In this document: positions 1-5,929 of the stretch, one piece after another
Layout: every line of letters starts with the position of its first letter
Position numbering within the stretch: position 1 is the stretch's first letter
Translations under genes and position numbers: made by a program
The notes under the pieces: generated by a model
Database searches by the model: none
What the model saw: only the letters and a program-made list of their open reading frames with translations
What the model was told of the DNA's origin: nothing
Assembly: GCA_012727515.1 (NCBI GenBank)
Contig: JAAYGZ010000309.1
Span: forward strand, 1 to 8,655
DNA length: 8,655 nt
Direction: 5' to 3'
Source of the DNA: Desulfovibrionales bacterium
GTDB taxonomy: Bacteria > Desulfobacterota > Desulfovibrionia > Desulfovibrionales > Desulfomicrobiaceae

Positions 1-196
1 CTGAGCGCGACGCTTCCCGCCACACTGACCATAAGCGTTTTTCTTGATTTGGGTCTGTAATGCCCATATTTTTTGCTCGCCGTGACGAGGCGGCTTTGGC
101 CAAAAGCCCGCTACGAGAAATCAATAGCGCAACAAGCTTTTCGTCAAGCAAGGCCAACTCCTGAGACAAAGAGAGAGAAGAATGTTTTTCCGCCAT
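1..196 (-). CDS. Partial leftward gene, chorismate mutase-like (AroQ type) N-terminus
   Basis: An open reading frame starts at the ATG complementary to 194-196 and runs leftward out of the window with no stop for 65 codons. The visible protein begins MAEKHSSLSLSQELALLDEK. It keeps the spacing of an AroQ-type chorismate mutase first helix: a leucine-rich LALLDEKLVALL segment, then an arginine (SRSGLLAKAA), a basic stretch (SRRAKNMG), and an acidic turn followed by a charged helix (ITDPNQEKRLWSVW). In that family the first long helix supplies catalytic Arg and Lys residues, and some aromatic-pathway enzymes carry it as an N-terminal domain. With only the N-terminus visible, it could be a stand-alone mutase, a fusion with another shikimate-pathway enzyme, or an unrelated helical protein. 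The ATG has no good Shine-Dalgarno sequence and the frame stays open upstream for some codons, so the start is uncertain. It is divergent from sat and shares its upstream region. Confidence 0.6.
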   Translation of the reverse strand, partial: MAEKHSSLSLSQELALLDEKLVALLISRSGLLAKAASSRRAKNMGITDPNQEKRLWSVWREASRS

Positions 197-237
197 GGTT
201 AGCTTATGTACTACGAATGTGAGGTTTAAGGATGTTG

Positions 238-265
238 ATGATAGACATGCAGTACTAATTCGCAT
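238..265 (-). promoter_or_regulatory. Possible promoter of the leftward gene
   Basis: On the minus strand the complement of 238-243 reads TATCAT, five of six matches to the bacterial -10 consensus, about 42 bases ahead of the leftward ATG. The best -35 at 16-base spacing (complement of 260-265, ATGCGA) matches only three of six and lies inside the 257-272 palindrome. A protein bound there would therefore overlap this promoter. It is a weak consensus match. Confidence 0.25.
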
Positions 266-272
266 ACGAATT
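257..272. repeat. Inverted repeat AATTCG-N4-CGAATT, operator-like
   Basis: The two arms, 257-262 and 267-272, are perfect complements around CATA. The size and 4-base spacer fit a site for a dimeric helix-turn-helix regulator better than a terminator, since the stem is short and AT-rich. The right arm belongs to a heptamer TACGAAT (265-271) that recurs at 212-218, closer to the leftward gene. Together these suggest several half-sites for one regulator. I cannot name the protein. Confidence 0.45.
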
Positions 273-274
273 TT

Positions 275-294
275 AATTTTCTAGCAGGAAAATT
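275..294. repeat. Inverted repeat AATTTTC-N6-GAAAATT, operator-like
   Basis: Perfect 7-base arms at 275-281 and 288-294 flank TAGCAG. The stem is AT-rich with no T tract, so it is a poor terminator and a better candidate for a protein-binding dyad. It starts two bases after the preceding inverted repeat ends. No regulator family is recognisable from the motif. Confidence 0.4.
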
Positions 295-302
295 GCCACC
301 TT

Positions 303-320
303 TGCAAGTGCTTACTTGCA
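303..320. repeat. Inverted repeat TGCAAGT-N4-ACTTGCA, operator-like
   Basis: Perfect 7-base arms at 303-309 and 314-320 flank GCTT, an 18-base dyad with a 4-base spacer. That geometry is usual for Crp/Fnr-family and similar dimeric regulators, but the arm sequence is not a Crp or Fnr consensus I recognise. It lies about 225 bases before sat and 107 bases before the leftward ATG, so either gene could be the target. Confidence 0.45.
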
Positions 321-400
321 GCCTCGTGGGCGTTCAGATCCATGACCAGACGATATGCTTCGTGGCGCGTATATTTGGTTAGATAAAGTTAATGCCCTTG

Positions 401-414
401 TTTTATATATAAAA
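401..414. repeat. Perfect AT palindrome TTTTATATATAAAA
   Basis: This 14-base run equals its own reverse complement and contains no G or C. It continues into more A/T bases to 421. It could be an UP-element-like or easily melted stretch, or a protein site. No -35 box at usual spacing makes it a convincing promoter core. Confidence 0.35.
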
Positions 415-455
415 TTATATTGCAGTCTGGATTGATAAAAAAATCACGAAAGGAG

Positions 456-461
456 TTGACA
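456..461 (+). promoter_or_regulatory. TTGACA box, possible -35 of the sat promoter
   Basis: A perfect -35 hexamer lies 84 bases before the sat ATG. At 16- to 18-base spacing the downstream hexamers (478-485) are poor -10 matches, so either sat uses an activator-assisted promoter or the box is fortuitous. If real, transcription would start near 491 and the Rex-like site would lie just downstream of the start. Confidence 0.25.
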
Positions 462-465
462 AACG

Positions 466-494
466 CAGCATTGCGAAGCAAACAGACAGCATTG
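466..494 (+). repeat. Direct repeat of CAGCATTG at 21-base period
   Basis: CAGCATTG occurs at 466-473 and again at 487-494, a 21-base period that puts both copies on the same face of the helix. The first copy also overlaps a small dyad, CGCA-GCAT-TGCG (464-475). This could be a tandem site for an activator of sat. An 8-mer pair this close may also be chance. Confidence 0.3.
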
Positions 495-503
495 GTCTTG
501 CAT

Positions 504-521
504 TTGTGAAAATAAAAACAA
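504..521 (+). promoter_or_regulatory. Candidate Rex operator upstream of sat
   Basis: The site reads TTGTGAA-AATA-AAAACAA. The left half is a perfect match to the Rex half-site TTGTGAA, and the right half keeps ACAA of TTCACAA, with the standard 4-base spacer. Rex is a repressor that leaves DNA when NADH is high relative to NAD+; in Desulfovibrio it has been linked to sulfate-reduction genes including sat. The site ends 24 bases before the start codon and just before the ribosome-binding site, a roadblock position if transcription starts upstream. A Crp/Fnr-type half-site (TGTGA) is the main alternative reading. Confidence 0.5.
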
Positions 522-545
522 ACTATATTCAGGAGGATCTGTGTT

Positions 546-1814
546 ATGGCTCTCGTACCCCCTCATGGTGGAAAAGGTTTAGTGTGCTGCCTTCTTCAGG
601 GCGCAGAATTAGCGGCCGAGCAGAAAAAAGCTGAAGGCCTGAAAAAAATTGAGATCAGCCCCCGTGCAAAAGGTGACCTGATTATGATGGGCATCGGCGG
701 CTTCAGCCCTCTGAATGGCTTTATGGGCAAGGCTGACTGGAAGTCTGTATGTGAAAACTTCACTCTGGCTGACGGCACGTTCTGGCCTGTGCCTGTGACT
801 CTTGATACTGATGAAGAAGTAAAAGTCGGTGAAGAGATTGCTCTGTTTGATCCCAAGAAGGGCGTTTTTATGGCAACCATGAAGGTCGCTGAAGTCTATG
901 AAATGACCGAAGCTGACAAGAAGTGGGAATGCGAAAAAGTTTACAAGGGTCAGGGCGAAGAGTCTGCAGATGATAAGTTCTGGGAAATTGCACCTAAAGA
1001 TCATCCTGGCGTACAGATGGTTTTGGCTCAGAAAAAGTATAATGTTGCTGGCCCGGTCAAGGTTCTGTCCGAAGGCGATTATCGCGACAGATTCCCCGGT
1101 TGCTACATGTCTCCCGCTGAAGCTCGCAAAACTTTTGAAGAAAAGGGATGGAGCAAAGTTGCTGCTCTGCAGTTGCGTAACCCCATGCACCGCTCTCATG
1201 AATTTTTGGCCAAGATTGCTGTGGAAGTCTGCGATGGCGTGTTCATTCACTCCCTGGTTGGCAATCTGAAGCCTGGCGATATTCCTGCTGAAGTACGCAT
1301 TAAGTGCATTGACACCCTGATTGACAAGTATTTTGTCAAGGCCAATGTGGTACAGGGCGGCTATCCTCTGGATATGCGTTATGCTGGTCCTCGTGAAGGC
1401 CTGCTGCACGCCACCTTCCGTCAGAACTATGGTGTTTCTGACATGCTGATCGGTCGTGACCACGCTGGTGTGGGTGATTTCTATGGTTTGTTCGAAGCCC
1501 AGGAAATCTTTGATCGTATTCCCAAAAATCTTGGCCCTGGCAAAGACCTGGTCACCCAGCCCATGAAGATTGACTGGACCTTCTATTGCTACAAGTGCGA
1601 TGGCATGGCTTCTCTGCGCACTTGCCCGCATAGCAAGGATGATCGTGTTGTTCTGTCCGGCACCAAGCTGCGCAAGGCTCTGTCCGAAGGCGCTCCTGTG
1701 GCTGACCATTTTGGTCGTGATGAAGTTCTGGATATCCTGCGTGGATACTATGCTGGTCTGACCGAAAAGGTTGAGATCAAGATGCAGAGCCACGCTGCTG
1801 CAACCAAGATGTAA
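546..1814 (+). CDS. sat: Sulfate adenylyltransferase (ATP sulfurylase)
   Basis: Sat makes adenosine 5'-phosphosulfate (APS) and pyrophosphate from ATP and sulfate in the cytoplasm, the first step of dissimilatory sulfate reduction. The 422-residue protein has the usual length of the homo-oligomeric bacterial/archaeal form, without a fused APS kinase domain. Visible motifs are [11 protein letters not shown] at 199-209 (the QxRNPxHxxHE nucleotide-binding signature), GRDHAGVG at 303-310, and SGTKLR at 381-386. Cysteines 358, 361 and 370 with nearby His372 (FYCYKC ... TCPHS) match the zinc-binding region known in related enzymes; the exact fourth ligand is not certain. The start is set by AGGAGG at 531-536 and by the N-terminus [10 protein letters not shown], typical of Desulfovibrio Sat. 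The stop TAA is followed in frame by a second TAA. A hairpin terminator follows, so sat is probably transcribed alone. Confidence 0.98.
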   Translation: MALVPPHGGKGLVCCLLQGAELAAEQKKAEGLKKIEISPRAKGDLIMMGIGGFSPLNGFMGKADWKSVCENFTLADGTFWPVPVTLDTDEEVKVGEEIALFDPKKGVFMATMKVAEVYEMTEADKKWECEKVYKGQGEESADDKFWEIAPKDHPGVQMVLAQKKYNVAGPVKVLSEGDYRDRFPGCYMSPAEARKTFEEKGWSKVAALQLRNPMHRSHEFLAKIAVEVCDGVFIHSLVGNLKPGDIPAEVRIKCIDTLIDKYFVKANVVQGGYPLDMRYAGPREGLLHATFRQNYGVSDMLIGRDHAGVGDFYGLFEAQEIFDRIPKNLGPGKDLVTQPMKIDWTFYCYKCDGMASLRTCPHSKDDRVVLSGTKLRKALSEGAPVADHFGRDEVLDILRGYYAGLTEKVEIKMQSHAAATKM

Positions 1815-1823
1815 TAAAAATCC

Positions 1824-1852
1824 CAGGGGGCATATTGTCATGCCCCCTGTTT
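1824..1852 (+). terminator. Hairpin terminator after sat
   Basis: CAGGGGGCAT (1824-1833) and ATGCCCCCTG (1840-1849) pair perfectly over 10 bases around a 6-base loop. The GC-rich core is followed by TTTGCTT. It starts nine bases after the sat stop. The T tract is short and interrupted, so termination may be incomplete and some reading into aprBA is possible. Confidence 0.8.
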
Positions 1853-1894
1853 GCTTGGTCTATATCTGGTATCCACGCCGGTGATGAGCCTGGC

Positions 1895-1921
1895 TTGACA
1901 CGGTATGGGTGCTTTGATAAA
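1895..1921 (+). promoter_or_regulatory. Predicted aprBA promoter
   Basis: A perfect -35 TTGACA at 1895-1900 is followed after 15 bases by GATAAA at 1916-1921, four of six matches to the -10 consensus. The spacing is shorter than the usual 17. Transcription would start near 1928 and leave a leader of roughly 80 bases before aprB. The placement between the sat terminator and aprB, and the overlap with a Rex-like operator, support it. Confidence 0.45.
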
Positions 1922-1931
1922 TGCTTCACAA
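1914..1931 (+). promoter_or_regulatory. Candidate Rex operator overlapping the aprBA promoter
   Basis: The site reads TTGATAA-ATGC-TTCACAA. The right half is a perfect Rex half-site and the left half matches five of seven positions of TTGTGAA, with the standard 4-base spacer. It covers the predicted -10 box, so a bound repressor would block RNA polymerase directly. An imperfect longer dyad, GTGCTT/AAGCAC (1909-1914 and 1930-1935), brackets it. With the site ahead of sat it suggests that both transcription units respond to the NADH/NAD+ ratio. Confidence 0.55.
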
Positions 1932-2006
1932 GCACTGCACTTGGAATCGTATTGTTTTTTTGGTCCTTAATGGCGAAGTTGTTTTAACTCTTTAATTGGA
2001 GGAATT

Positions 2007-2495
2007 ATGCCAACCTTTGTTGATCCGGCAAAGTGTGATGGATGCAAGGGCGGTGAAAAGACTGCTTGCATGTACATCTGCCCCAATGACCTGATGATTC
2101 TTGATCCAGTGGAAATGAAGGCCTACAATCAGGAGCCTGCAGCCTGCTGGGAATGTTATTCCTGTGTCAAGATCTGTCCCCAGGGCGCTATTACTGCTCG
2201 CCCCTATGCTGACTTTGCTCCTATGGGCGGAACCTGTATCCCGCTGCGTGGTGCTGAAGACATCATGTGGACTGTTCAGTTCCGTAATGGCGAAGTAAAA
2301 CGCTTTAAGTTCCCCATTCGTACCACAGTTGAAGGCTCCATTGATCCTTTTGCTGGCAAGCCAGAGCCTGGCGATCTTGAAAATGAACTGCTCTACACTG
2401 AGACAGCCCTGAAGGCTCCGAAAGAAGCCCTTGGCAAAAAGATTGAAATTGGCGAGCCTGATCTGAAGATCACCTACAAGTCCGCTGTGGCCTAA
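2007..2495 (+). CDS. aprB: APS reductase beta subunit (iron-sulfur)
   Basis: AprB is the electron-entry subunit of cytoplasmic APS reductase. It carries two [4Fe-4S] clusters and passes electrons to the FAD of AprA. The 162-residue protein shows the ligands clearly: C10, C13, C21 and C25 (CDGCKGGEKTACMYIC), then C47, C50, C53 and C57P (CWECYSCVKICP). The long gap between C13 and C21 is characteristic of AprB. Trp48, next to C47, corresponds to the tryptophan placed between cluster and flavin in the Archaeoglobus enzyme. The C-terminal part after about residue 100 has no cysteines and in known structures forms a tail embracing AprA. GGAGG at 1998-2002 precedes the ATG by four bases, and the N-terminus MPTFVDPAKCDGC is usual for the family. 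aprA follows after 39 bases in the same direction, so the two are co-transcribed. Confidence 0.98.
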   Translation: MPTFVDPAKCDGCKGGEKTACMYICPNDLMILDPVEMKAYNQEPAACWECYSCVKICPQGAITARPYADFAPMGGTCIPLRGAEDIMWTVQFRNGEVKRFKFPIRTTVEGSIDPFAGKPEPGDLENELLYTETALKAPKEALGKKIEIGEPDLKITYKSAVA

Positions 2496-2534
2496 ATTTA
2501 GACTGCGATAACGAAAAAATTTCAGGAGGAACAT

Positions 2535-4520
2535 ATGCCTCAGATTCCTGTTAAAGATGAGATAAAAGGTTTGGCCTTGGCTGAGCCGGAAATTGTCGAG
2601 CTTGATACCGACCTGCTCATGGTTGGTGGTGGTATGGGTAACTGTGGTACAGCAATTGAAGCTGTGCGTTGGGGTGACCCGCTCGGCGTTAAGATTTTGT
2701 TGGTTGACAAAGCTGCCATTGATCGTGGCGGTGCTGTTGCTCAGGGTTTGTCCGCAATCAATACCTACATCGGCGAAAACGAGGCCGATGATTATGTGCG
2801 CATGGTCCGTACTGACCTTATGGGTCTGGTTCGTGAAGACCTGATCTTTGATCTGGGCCGTCACGTGGATGATTCTGTACATCTGTTTGAAGAGTGGGGC
2901 CTGCCTTGCTGGATCAAAAAAGATGGCAAGAACCTGGACGGCGCTGCTGCAAAGAAAGAAGGCCTGTCCCTGCGAAATGGCGATGCTCCTGTGCGTTCCG
3001 GCCGCTGGCAGATCATGATTAACGGTGAGTCCTACAAGGTCATCGTTGCTGAAGCAGCCAAGAACGTTCTGGGTGCAGATCGCTACATTGAACGCCTGTT
3101 CATTGTGAAGCTGCTCCTGGACGCAAAGGTTCCGAATCAGATCGCCGGTGCAGTTGGCTTTTCTGTTCGTGAAAATAAAGTGTATGTCATCAAGGCCAAA
3201 GCCATGTCCGTGGCTTGTGGTGGTGCGGTAAACGTATATCGTCCTCGCTCCACTGGTGAAGGTCTTGGTCGCGCATGGTATCCTGTATGGAATGCTGGCT
3301 CCACCTACACCATGTGTGCTCAGGTTGGCGCTGAAATGACCATGATGGAAAACCGTTTCGTGCCTGCCCGCTTTAAGGATGGTTACGGACCGGTTGGCGC
3401 ATGGTTCCTGCTGTTCAAAGCCAAAGCCACCAACGCCAAGGGTGAAGACTACTGTGTCACCAACCGCGCCATGCTGAAGCCTTACGAGGATCGCGGATAC
3501 GCCAAGGGTCATGTTATCCCCACCTGTCTGCGTAACCACATGATGCTGCGCGAAATGCGTGAAGGCCGTGGCCCGATCTACATGGATACCGCTACTGCCC
3601 TGCAGACCACTTTTGCTACCCTGTCCAAGGCTGAGCAGAAACACCTTGAGTCCGAAGCCTGGGAAGACTTCCTGGATATGTGTGTTGGCCAGGCCAACCT
3701 GTGGGCAGCCATGAACATCAAGCCTGAAGAACGCGGCTCAGAGATCATGCCCACTGAACCTTACCTGCTCGGCTCTCACTCCGGCTGCTGCGGTATCTGG
3801 GTTTCTGGTCCTGCCGAAGCCTGGGTTCCCGAAGAGTACCAGGTCAAGGCTGCCAATGGTAAGGTGTACAACCGTATGACCACAGTCAACGGCCTGTTCA
3901 CCTGTGCTGATGGTGTTGGTGCTTCTGGTCACAAGTTCTCCTCTGGTTCTCACGCAGAAGGCCGTATCGTTGGTAAGCAGATGGTGCGCTACTGTGTTGA
4001 TCACAAGGATTTCACCCCAACTCTGAGCGCTTCTGCCGAGCAGCTGAAGAAAGAAATCTATCAGCCCTGGTACACCTATGAAGAGTTCAAGGGTGCTTCT
4101 ACTGATCCAGTAGTTAACCCACATTACATCTCCCCGAACAACTTCATGATGCGCCTGATCAAGGCCACTGACGAGTACGGCGGCGGTGTTGCAACCCTGT
4201 ACACCACTTCTGAAAAATTGCTCGACACAGGTTTCCACCTGCTCGACATGCTGGAAGAAGACTCTCAGAAGCTGGCTGCTCGTGATCTGCACGAACTGCT
4301 GCGCTGCTGGGAACAGTACCACAGACTGTGGACTGTTCGTCTGCACATGCAGCACATCCGCTTCCGTCAGGAAAGCCGTTACCCCGGTTTCTACTATCGT
4401 GCAGACTTCATGGGCCTGGACGATGCAAAGTGGAAATGCTTCGTGAACTCTAAGTTCAACCCAGCCACTGGTGAAACTGAAGTCTTCAAGAGACACTACT
4501 ACCAGATCATCCCTGACTAA
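2535..4520 (+). CDS. aprA: APS reductase alpha subunit (flavoprotein)
   Basis: AprA is the catalytic subunit that reduces APS to sulfite and AMP through an FAD-sulfite adduct. The 661-residue length matches Desulfovibrio AprA. It belongs to the fumarate reductase/succinate dehydrogenase flavoprotein superfamily. The FAD-binding segment is DLLMVGGGMGNCGTA at about 26-40, with the ribose-contacting acid in LLVDK near 55-59. By position and local sequence, the substrate-site residues described for Archaeoglobus AprA probably correspond to Asn76 (GLSAINTY), Trp252 or a close neighbour, Arg274 (MENRFVPARF) and His415 (LLGSHSGCCG); I have not aligned them. The late FAD motif NGLFTCADGVGASGHKFSSG is at 452-471. 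AGGAGG at 2524-2529, five bases before the ATG, fixes the start. No frame disruption is visible. A strong terminator begins 12 bases after the stop, so the aprBA unit probably ends here. Confidence 0.99.
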   Translation: MPQIPVKDEIKGLALAEPEIVELDTDLLMVGGGMGNCGTAIEAVRWGDPLGVKILLVDKAAIDRGGAVAQGLSAINTYIGENEADDYVRMVRTDLMGLVREDLIFDLGRHVDDSVHLFEEWGLPCWIKKDGKNLDGAAAKKEGLSLRNGDAPVRSGRWQIMINGESYKVIVAEAAKNVLGADRYIERLFIVKLLLDAKVPNQIAGAVGFSVRENKVYVIKAKAMSVACGGAVNVYRPRSTGEGLGRAWYPVWNAGSTYTMCAQVGAEMTMMENRFVPARFKDGYGPVGAWFLLFKAKATNAKGEDYCVTNRAMLKPYEDRGYAKGHVIPTCLRNHMMLREMREGRGPIYMDTATALQTTFATLSKAEQKHLESEAWEDFLDMCVGQANLWAAMNIKPEERGSEIMPTEPYLLGSHSGCCGIWVSGPAEAWVPEEYQVKAANGKVYNRMTTVNGLFTCADGVGASGHKFSSGSHAEGRIVGKQMVRYCVDHKDFTPTLSASAEQLKKEIYQPWYTYEEFKGASTDPVVNPHYISPNNFMMRLIKATDEYGGGVATLYTTSEKLLDTGFHLLDMLEEDSQKLAARDLHELLRCWEQYHRLWTVRLHMQHIRFRQESRYPGFYYRADFMGLDDAKWKCFVNSKFNPATGETEVFKRHYYQIIPD

Positions 4521-4531
4521 GTTTATGGGCC

Positions 4532-4563
4532 AAAAGGCTGCGGGTCCACCCGCAGCCTTTTTT
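4532..4563 (+). terminator. Strong intrinsic terminator after aprA
   Basis: A 13-base perfect stem (4532-4544 with 4549-4561) closes on the loop TCCA, and six T residues end the structure at 4563. The core GGCTGCGGG/CCCGCAGCC is GC-rich. The stem is preceded by AAAA, so it could also act on the opposite strand. It separates aprBA from qmoABC. Confidence 0.93.
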
Positions 4564-4575
4564 CTGTATCCAGGA

Positions 4576-4642
4576 AATAGAATGGTCTGCGCGTGATCTG
4601 TAACTTATTAGGGGTTATAGGACATGCATGGGCCATTCTATT
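4576..4642 (+). repeat. Nested inverted repeats in the qmoA upstream region
   Basis: AATAGAATGG (4576-4585) and CCATTCTATT (4633-4642) are perfect 10-base complements 47 bases apart. Between them lies a second dyad, CTGTAAC (4598-4604) with GTTATAG (4614-4620), seven pairs including one G-U, around a 9-base loop; the palindrome CATGCATG (4623-4630) follows. As RNA this could fold into a two-tier leader structure; as DNA the outer arms could be paired operator sites. No promoter with good -35 and -10 boxes is visible here, so the qmo start site is unknown and some readthrough from aprA is possible. Confidence 0.5.
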
Positions 4643-4672
4643 CATTTTTATGGCCTTCAACATGAGTGTTCT

Positions 4673-4678
4673 GGGAGG
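4673..4678 (+). promoter_or_regulatory. qmoA: Ribosome-binding site that fixes the qmoA start
   Basis: GGGAGG lies six bases before the ATG at 4685. An in-frame ATG at 4628 would add 19 residues (MGHSIHFYGLQHECSGRTR), but it has no Shine-Dalgarno sequence, overlaps the inverted repeats, and puts a non-family extension ahead of the FAD-binding strand. The 4685 start is strongly preferred. Confidence 0.85.
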
Positions 4679-4684
4679 ACTCGA

Positions 4685-5926
4685 ATGGCTAGCAACAGCA
4701 TACTTGTCATAGGTGGTGGTTTTGCAGGACTTACCGCCGCCCTTGAGGCCGCAGAGCTCGGTCATGAAGTCTTCATCATTGAGAAGACTCCATTTTTGGG
4801 TGGACGTGTTATGCAGCTCAACAAATATTTTCCCAAGCTGTGTCCACCTTCGTGCGGTCTTGAAATCCAATATCAACGCATTAAAAATAATCCCAATGTA
4901 AAATTTTTTACGCTGGCTGAAGTGGTTAAAGTCGAAGGCAGTGTTGGCAATTATGATGTCAGCGTGCGCATTGCGCCTCGTTATGCAGGCCCTGGCAGCC
5001 CGGATTTGTCTGCGCTGTGTGAGAATCTTGATGCTGAAGTAGAAAATGAATTTGAATTTGGTCTGTGTACGCGCAAGCCTGTGTACATGGACGCGCCATT
5101 TGCCTTTCCACAGCGTTATGTGGTTGACAAAGCCAGCCTGACAGATGCGGACAAAGCATTGGTTCAGGACTGTGCATATCTTGATCTCACTGATGAAGAA
5201 AAAACTATTCAGTTGAATGTTGGTTCTATTGTTATTGCCACTGGCTGGAAGCCTTATGATGTGACCAATCTGACCAATCTGGGTGCTGGTGCAGTGAAAA
5301 ACTGTATCTCCAACATGCAGATGGAACGTTTGGCTTCACCATTTGGACCAACAGATGGTAAAATTCTTCGTCCTTCAGACGGTGGCATGCCAAAGAAAAT
5401 TGCCTTTGTGCAATGCGCTGGTTCCCGCGACGAAAATCACTTGAGCTTTTGTTCGTATATCTGCTGTATGGCATCTCTGAAGCAGGCACAGTATATTCGT
5501 GAACAATATCCAGATGCTGAAGTAACTATTTATTATATCGACTTGCGCACCCCAGGTCGGTACGACAATTTCGCCCAAAAAGTCCTGGCTGATGAAAAGG
5601 TTTTTGCTGTAAAAGGCAAAGTAGCGGCTGTGGAGCAGGACAAGGCAGGCGATGATGTGTGGGTGACTGTTGAAGATGCGGTGTCTGGCACCAAATCTGT
5701 AGAGCGTTTTGATCTTGTGGTTTTGGCTACAGGAATGCAGCCCAGCCTGGCAGGAACTTCCTTGCCCATTGATATCCCGGTAGATGCAGAAGGATTTATT
5801 GTGGGTGGTGAGGAAAAAGGAATTTTTGCCGCAGGCTGTGCCAAACAACCGTTGGATGTCATGAAGTCAGCGCAGTCTGCCACAGGAGCTGCCATGAAAG
5901 CGATCCAAACGGTGAGGGGGAGGTAG
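4685..5926 (+). CDS. qmoA: Quinone-interacting membrane-bound oxidoreductase subunit A (HdrA-like flavoprotein)
   Basis: QmoA is a cytoplasmic FAD subunit of the Qmo complex, which is thought to link the menaquinone pool to APS reductase. From the ATG at 4685 it is 413 residues long, the usual size. The FAD-binding strand SILVIGGGFAG covers 5-15 with the ribose-binding acid at E33 (FIIEK). It resembles the flavin core of heterodisulfide reductase HdrA. C53 and C57 lie in FPKLCPPSCGLEIQ. The HdrA-type cluster motif is intact: C244 (FVQCAGSRDE), C256, C260 and C261 (CSYICCMASLKQA), so a [4Fe-4S] cluster is expected. The second FAD-contacting region, VVLATGMQPS and GIFAAGCAKQP, is at 345-354 and 379-389. 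It lacks the N-terminal and ferredoxin domains of full HdrA. The stop is three bases from the qmoB ATG, so translation is probably coupled. Confidence 0.97.
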   Translation: MASNSILVIGGGFAGLTAALEAAELGHEVFIIEKTPFLGGRVMQLNKYFPKLCPPSCGLEIQYQRIKNNPNVKFFTLAEVVKVEGSVGNYDVSVRIAPRYAGPGSPDLSALCENLDAEVENEFEFGLCTRKPVYMDAPFAFPQRYVVDKASLTDADKALVQDCAYLDLTDEEKTIQLNVGSIVIATGWKPYDVTNLTNLGAGAVKNCISNMQMERLASPFGPTDGKILRPSDGGMPKKIAFVQCAGSRDENHLSFCSYICCMASLKQAQYIREQYPDAEVTIYYIDLRTPGRYDNFAQKVLADEKVFAVKGKVAAVEQDKAGDDVWVTVEDAVSGTKSVERFDLVVLATGMQPSLAGTSLPIDIPVDAEGFIVGGEEKGIFAAGCAKQPLDVMKSAQSATGAAMKAIQTVRGR

Positions 5927-5929
5927 GAC

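Larger units (their letters stand above)
197..545. other. Divergent intergenic region ahead of sat
   Basis: This 349-base stretch separates the leftward chorismate mutase-like gene from sat, and I see no credible gene in it. It is AT-rich compared with the coding DNA. It holds three inverted repeats packed into 257-320, a perfect AT palindrome at 401-414, a direct repeat in 466-494, a TTGACA box at 456-461 and a Rex-like operator at 504-521. AGGAGG at 531-536, nine bases before the ATG at 546, is the sat ribosome-binding site. This amount of dyad symmetry suggests several regulator sites, and both divergent genes may be controlled here. Confidence 0.7.

Noticed and set aside
275..294. The AATTTTC/GAAAATT dyad as a terminator of an upstream gene
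   Set aside because: The stem is almost all A/T, no T tract follows, and no gene ends nearby; both flanking genes point away from it.
524..529. TATATT as the -10 box of sat
   Set aside because: Transcription would start at about 535, inside the ribosome-binding site at 531-536, and no -35 box lies at normal spacing.
541..543. GTG as an alternative sat start
   Set aside because: It is in a different frame from sat and reaches a stop codon after about a dozen codons.
609..1841. A 410-codon minus-strand open frame opposite sat
   Set aside because: It is a shadow of sat codon bias. The translation shows no family motif, and its start lies inside the sat terminator hairpin.
1992..3644. A 550-codon open frame on the minus strand opposite aprB and aprA
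   Set aside because: It lies opposite two unmistakable genes, has no ribosome-binding site or recognisable domain, and its length is explained by the strong codon bias of highly expressed genes, which removes stop codons from an antisense frame.
3738..4496. A 252-codon minus-strand open frame opposite the end of aprA
   Set aside because: It lies wholly within aprA, with no motif and no plausible translation signal; it is an antisense shadow.
4628..4684. N-terminal extension of qmoA from an upstream in-frame ATG
   Set aside because: There is no Shine-Dalgarno sequence at 4628, the added residues are unlike the family, and the ATG at 4685 has GGGAGG at ideal spacing directly before the FAD-binding strand.
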